NCBI GenBank assembly: GCA_020741375.1
Contig: DYZF01000192.1
Span: 1-8,364, forward strand
Origin: Tessaracoccus flavescens
GTDB lineage: Bacteria; Actinomycetota; Actinomycetes; Propionibacteriales; Propionibacteriaceae
DNA length: 8,364 bases
Reading direction: 5' to 3'
Shown here piece after piece: positions 6,136 through 8,364 of the stretch. The notes below the pieces were generated by a model. That model saw only the letters and a program-made list of their open reading frames with translations, did not search any database and had not been told where the DNA came from. The position numbers and the translations under genes are program-made. Numbering within the stretch: the stretch's first letter is position 1; every line of letters begins with the position of its first letter.

Positions 6136-7340
6136 TCGTCCAGCTCCACTGCCTCTACGTCGATCGGGAACCGTAGCTCCCACTCGGTGCCCGAGCCCGG
6201 CGACGATTTCAGGATCGCCGAGCCGCCGATGGCGGCCATTCTGCCAACGATGGAATCTCGGATGCCCATCCGGCCGCTCTGCGCGGCCAAGCTGACCTGA
6301 TCGGCGCTCATGCCCGTGCCATTGTCGCGCACCCACAGGATCACTTCGTCGTCGGTTTCCTGATCCAGCAGGATCCAGGCCTGCGCGTCGGGGCCGGCGT
6401 GCTCCTCGACGTTCTTCAGCATCTCGGCCAGCGCCGCCTGCACGTCGTCGGCCAGCATGCGGGGCACCATGACGCTGCTGGCCATGGTTGAGACGGTCAC
6501 CCGCGCCGATTGGTACTTGTCGAGAGCCGTCGCCAGATCGATGTGCTTCGTGCGCTCGACGTCCACCACCTCGCGGTCCTGCAGCAGCGAACGCAACTGG
6601 GCCTCAGACTCGCGGGCCAGGGCGGCCAACCGGACTCCCCTCGACCCCAAGCCCGGCCCTTCACGCTCGACGAGCGCCAAGACCTGCAGCGCGCCGTCGT
6701 GCACGATGCGAGACAGCCGCTCGCGCTCGGCGAGGGCGGCGCTGCGGATGCGTTCCTGCTCCTGCTCGATCATCGTCGCCCGAAACTGGGAGATGAGGAC
6801 GCCGGAGCAGGCGGTGAGCAACACGATGATGAAGGCCACGCCGATGCGTTCGAACGTGAAGTGGCTGGGCACCACGACGATGGCCAGCGCGGAGGCGACG
6901 GCGAACGCCACACCCCACGCGGTGCTGCGCAGGATCGCCACGTACATGGCGGCGCCGCCGAGCCAATACCCGGCGAGCGTGAGGGGGGCCGCCCCCGGTG
7001 GCACAACGAGCACTGTGGTGAGCGCGATGGTGAGCGTGACGCCCAGATCGGCCAAGTGTGCTCGGGTGGTGCGCCGATAGGTGCGCCGCATCCGGTACGA
7101 GATCCACGTGTGCCAGAAAACAAGCGCAATGGACGCCACGACGACGCCGATTCCGTTGGTGCTGCGCGGCAGCACGAGGAAGAGGTTGACCAGCACTGCG
7201 TGCACGCCAGTCAGCCCACGGGCCACCTCCACCACCGAGTAGACGCGCCCGAGGACGTCGTCGCGTTCGCGGAACCAAATGGCCTGTGCTCGGATCCAGC
7301 GCAGGCCTGCGGCCACGGGGGTCTGCTCAGTCACTGCCAC
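6132..7340 (-). CDS. macS: MacS-like multi-TM sensor histidine kinase
   Basis: A 402-residue sensor kinase of the NarL-partner (HisKA_3) class. Hydrophobic segments at about 42-57, 64-80, 98-115, 119-138, 142-158 and 165-185 give five or six membrane helices with no sizeable extracytoplasmic domain, so any signal is probably sensed within the membrane. A linker coiled region (188-212, EQEQERIRSAALAERERL) leads to the phospho-acceptor box IVHDGALQ with His214, including the DxxxQ phosphatase motif (Asp215, Gln219). The ATPase domain has an N box near Glu306-Asn310-His314, a G1 box VRDNGTGM (337-344) and a G2 box GRMGIRDS (356-363). The start is GTG at 7340, overlapping the plsC stop by 14 bp, with GAAG 6 nt upstream; GTG at 7334 is an alternative two codons later. 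The layout matches actinobacterial MacS (Streptomyces morphogenesis system) from memory. Overlap with plsC suggests a membrane-state signal, an inference. Confidence 0.9.
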   Translation of the reverse strand: MAVTEQTPVAAGLRWIRAQAIWFRERDDVLGRVYSVVEVARGLTGVHAVLVNLFLVLPRSTNGIGVVVASIALVFWHTWISYRMRRTYRRTTRAHLADLGVTLTIALTTVLVVPPGAAPLTLAGYWLGGAAMYVAILRSTAWGVAFAVASALAIVVVPSHFTFERIGVAFIIVLLTACSGVLISQFRATMIEQEQERIRSAALAERERLSRIVHDGALQVLALVEREGPGLGSRGVRLAALARESEAQLRSLLQDREVVDVERTKHIDLATALDKYQSARVTVSTMASSVMVPRMLADDVQAALAEMLKNVEEHAGPDAQAWILLDQETDDEVILWVRDNGTGMSADQVSLAAQSGRMGIRDSIVGRMAAIGGSAILKSSPGSGTEWELRFPIDVEAVELDE

Positions 7341-8088
7341 CCGCGGCTTCGAGCATGGGCTTCACACCGTCGCCCGGCCGCGCCGTCAGGAACTCGTCGG
7401 AGCCAACTTCCTTGAGGTCTCCGCCCTTGACCCGGAAGGCGTACACGTCTGCGTACTCCTGCCCGGTCAACTGCTGGATCGCTGCCAGGGTTTCGTCGGT
7501 GACGTAGCGGAGCACCTGGGTGTTGCCGGGGGTGTCCGCAAACTCGGAGAAGTCGATGGGCTTGCCGATGATCACCACCGGACGCTTGGCCCACGGGATG
7601 CCGAACGGCCCCTTGTGCGACTTGGTTCCCACCACACCGACCGGGATCACGGGCACTCGGTTCTGGAGCGCGACGCGGGCCATGCCCGTCTTGCCCTTGT
7701 AGAGCCGGCCGTCGGGAGAGCGGGTGCCCTCCGGGTACATGCCGACGACTCCCCCGTTGGCCAACACGTCGGAGATGGAGCCGAGCGCCTGGGCGCTGGC
7801 CCGGCCACCGCTGCGGTCCAGCGGGACTTGGCCGACGGCGCGAAGGAACCAGGCGACGATCTTGGACCCGATGCCGCGATCGCCGGCAAAAAGTTCAGCC
7901 TTGGCGGGGAAGGTGATCTGGCGCGGCATCATCGCGGGGATGACCAGCGAATCGAGGGCGCCGAGGTGGTTGCTCGCCAAGATGGCTCCGCCCTCCATCG
8001 GGAAGTTCTCGCGCCCGATCACGCGGGTGCCGTAACCGAACTTCACCAACGGGCGGAAGATCGAGAGCTTGAAGAGCTTGTACCACAT
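7327..8088 (-). CDS. plsC: PlsC-type 1-acyl-sn-glycerol-3-phosphate acyltransferase
   Basis: This family transfers an acyl chain to lysophosphatidic acid or a related acceptor at the inner face of the membrane, in phospholipid synthesis. The 253-residue protein has the catalytic HX4D box NHLGALD (His41, Asp46), a positively charged substrate region around 57-75, the acceptor-binding box YPEGTRSPDG (118-127, Glu120) and the VPVIPVGV strand (145-152). The x position in NHxSxxD is Gly instead of the common Ser. The start is taken as ATG at 8088, because homologues begin shortly before the amphipathic helix and TAGACT stands 7 nt upstream. An in-frame GTG at 8124 would add 12 residues lacking hydrophobic character and has no ribosome-binding site; AGGAG at 8103-8107 is 16 nt from the ATG. 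It leads the plsC-macS-macR unit, overlapping macS by 14 bp. Acceptor specificity (phospholipid or other envelope lipid) is unknown. Confidence 0.92.
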   Translation of the reverse strand: MWYKLFKLSIFRPLVKFGYGTRVIGRENFPMEGGAILASNHLGALDSLVIPAMMPRQITFPAKAELFAGDRGIGSKIVAWFLRAVGQVPLDRSGGRASAQALGSISDVLANGGVVGMYPEGTRSPDGRLYKGKTGMARVALQNRVPVIPVGVVGTKSHKGPFGIPWAKRPVVIIGKPIDFSEFADTPGNTQVLRYVTDETLAAIQQLTGQEYADVYAFRVKGGDLKEVGSDEFLTARPGDGVKPMLEAAGGSD

Positions 8089-8095
8089 GGGCGGC

Positions 8096-8101
8096 AGTCT
8101 A
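8096..8101 (-). promoter_or_regulatory. Candidate -10 element of plsC-macS-macR (leaderless start)
   Basis: On the minus strand TAGACT is followed by 7 nt and the ATG at 8088, the spacing of a leaderless actinobacterial promoter. No clear -35 hexamer is present 16-18 nt further upstream. It would overlap the coding sequence if the longer GTG start at 8124 were used, so it also bears on the start choice. Confidence 0.4.
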
Positions 8102-8135
8102 GTGCTCCTACCGCCCTCGGCCACCGACCACGAAG

Positions 8136-8141
8136 TAGCCT
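8136..8141 (+). promoter_or_regulatory. Candidate -10 element of the alpha/beta hydrolase gene (leaderless start)
   Basis: TAGCCT is followed by 6 nt and GTG at 8148. It mirrors the plsC candidate on the other strand, giving a compact divergent promoter region of 59 bp (8089-8147). No clear -35 and no Shine-Dalgarno sequence are seen. Confidence 0.38.
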
Positions 8142-8147
8142 TGTGTC

Positions 8148-8364
8148 GTGAGCAGCACGAGCCATCCAGTAGCCCCCACCGCCCGGCCCTACCGAGGAGG
8201 GACAGGCTCGATCGGCGTCGTGATGAGCCACGGCTTCACAGGATCGGTGCAGTCTATCCTTCCGTGGGCACAAGCGCTGGCGCAGCCCGCCGACGGCTGG
8301 GACGGGGCTCGCGTCGTCGCGCCGCGGCTCCCGGGGCACGGCACGTCGTGGCGCGATCTCGCCC
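8148..8364 (+). CDS. Alpha/beta hydrolase, probable carboxylesterase/lipase (3' truncated by window edge)
   Basis: The first 72 residues of an alpha/beta-fold hydrolase. After a short polar N-terminus (YRGGTG) comes the first core strand and oxyanion-hole motif, GVVMSHGFTGS (23-33), then WAQALA (40-45), and the conserved strand-loop VVAPRLPGHGTSWRDL (56-71), typical of Est30-type carboxylesterases and monoacylglycerol lipases. The nucleophile elbow GxSxG, the Asp and the His lie beyond the edge, so activity cannot be judged. The start is GTG at 8148, giving the expected distance to the HG motif; ATG at 8223 would begin inside the oxyanion strand and is rejected. It is divergent from plsC with 59 bp between starts. 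An esterase beside a lysophospholipid acyltransferase suggests a shared lipid theme, by inference only. Confidence 0.87.
   Translation, partial: MSSTSHPVAPTARPYRGGTGSIGVVMSHGFTGSVQSILPWAQALAQPADGWDGARVVAPRLPGHGTSWRDLA

Noticed and set aside
6136..6336. N-terminal extension of the response regulator to 6336.
   Set aside because: It would overlap macS by 200 bp with Arg/Gly-rich nonsense; the receiver domain and the Shine-Dalgarno sequence support 6135.
6510..8151. Plus-strand open frames antisense to macS and plsC (6510-7415, 7279-8151).
   Set aside because: Same shadow effect: no domain motifs and full overlap with well-supported minus-strand genes. The 7279-8151 frame also crosses the divergent promoter region.
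1..8364. CRISPR array, tRNA, rRNA, toxin-antitoxin pair or phage genes.
   Set aside because: No spaced direct repeats, no cloverleaf or rRNA sequence and no recognisable small paired genes were seen; coding density leaves almost no room for them.

Overview
The window looks like chromosomal DNA of a high-GC actinobacterium, possibly of the Propionibacteriaceae. That placement is an inference from GC-biased third codon positions, frequent GTG starts, PASTA-kinase and class II DAHP-synthase families of actinobacterial type, and gene order. Exact taxonomy cannot be fixed from this sequence. The window is almost fully coding. I see no insertion sequence, phage gene, CRISPR array, tRNA or rRNA.

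Layout. Plus strand, 2-2852: the C-terminal, extracytoplasmic part of a PASTA-domain Ser/Thr protein kinase (cut by the left edge), an EamA/DMT-family membrane transporter, and a membrane-anchored protein of unknown function. Their stop and start codons overlap (4 bp, then 1 bp), so they look like one translationally coupled operon. It converges on the minus-strand genes at 2853-2864, where a small perfect hairpin sits between the two stop codons. Minus strand, 5269 down to 2865: a class II DAHP synthase (entry to the shikimate pathway) overlapping by 4 bp a low-specificity L-threonine aldolase. Minus strand, 8088 down to 5467: a PlsC-type acyltransferase, a multi-TM histidine kinase resembling MacS, and its LuxR/NarL-type response regulator, again with overlapping ends. 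At the right edge a divergent plus-strand alpha/beta hydrolase begins at 8148 and runs out of the window.

How the genes fit together. From memory, the combination PASTA kinase, class II DAHP synthase and PlsC-like acyltransferase recalls the pknL-aroG-Rv2182c neighbourhood of Mycobacterium tuberculosis and the SCO2110-SCO2123 region of Streptomyces coelicolor, which contains MacRS. The theme is cell-envelope sensing and membrane lipid synthesis with an aromatic amino acid pathway gene embedded.

The only sizeable non-coding stretch is 5270-5466 (197 bp), between the response regulator and the DAHP synthase. It holds the most unexplained structure in the window: an 80-bp imperfect palindrome whose outer 14-bp arms are perfect, AT-rich inverted copies, plus a 7-bp-stem hairpin closer to aroG. 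A second recurring signal is a TANNNT hexamer 6-7 nt before the start codon of each gene that begins a transcription unit (plsC, hydrolase, aroG), as expected for leaderless actinobacterial transcripts. The window is otherwise a conserved housekeeping region. I do not see a clear new defence or mobile system, and the best leads are the palindrome and the apparently duplicated unknown protein at 1761-2852.
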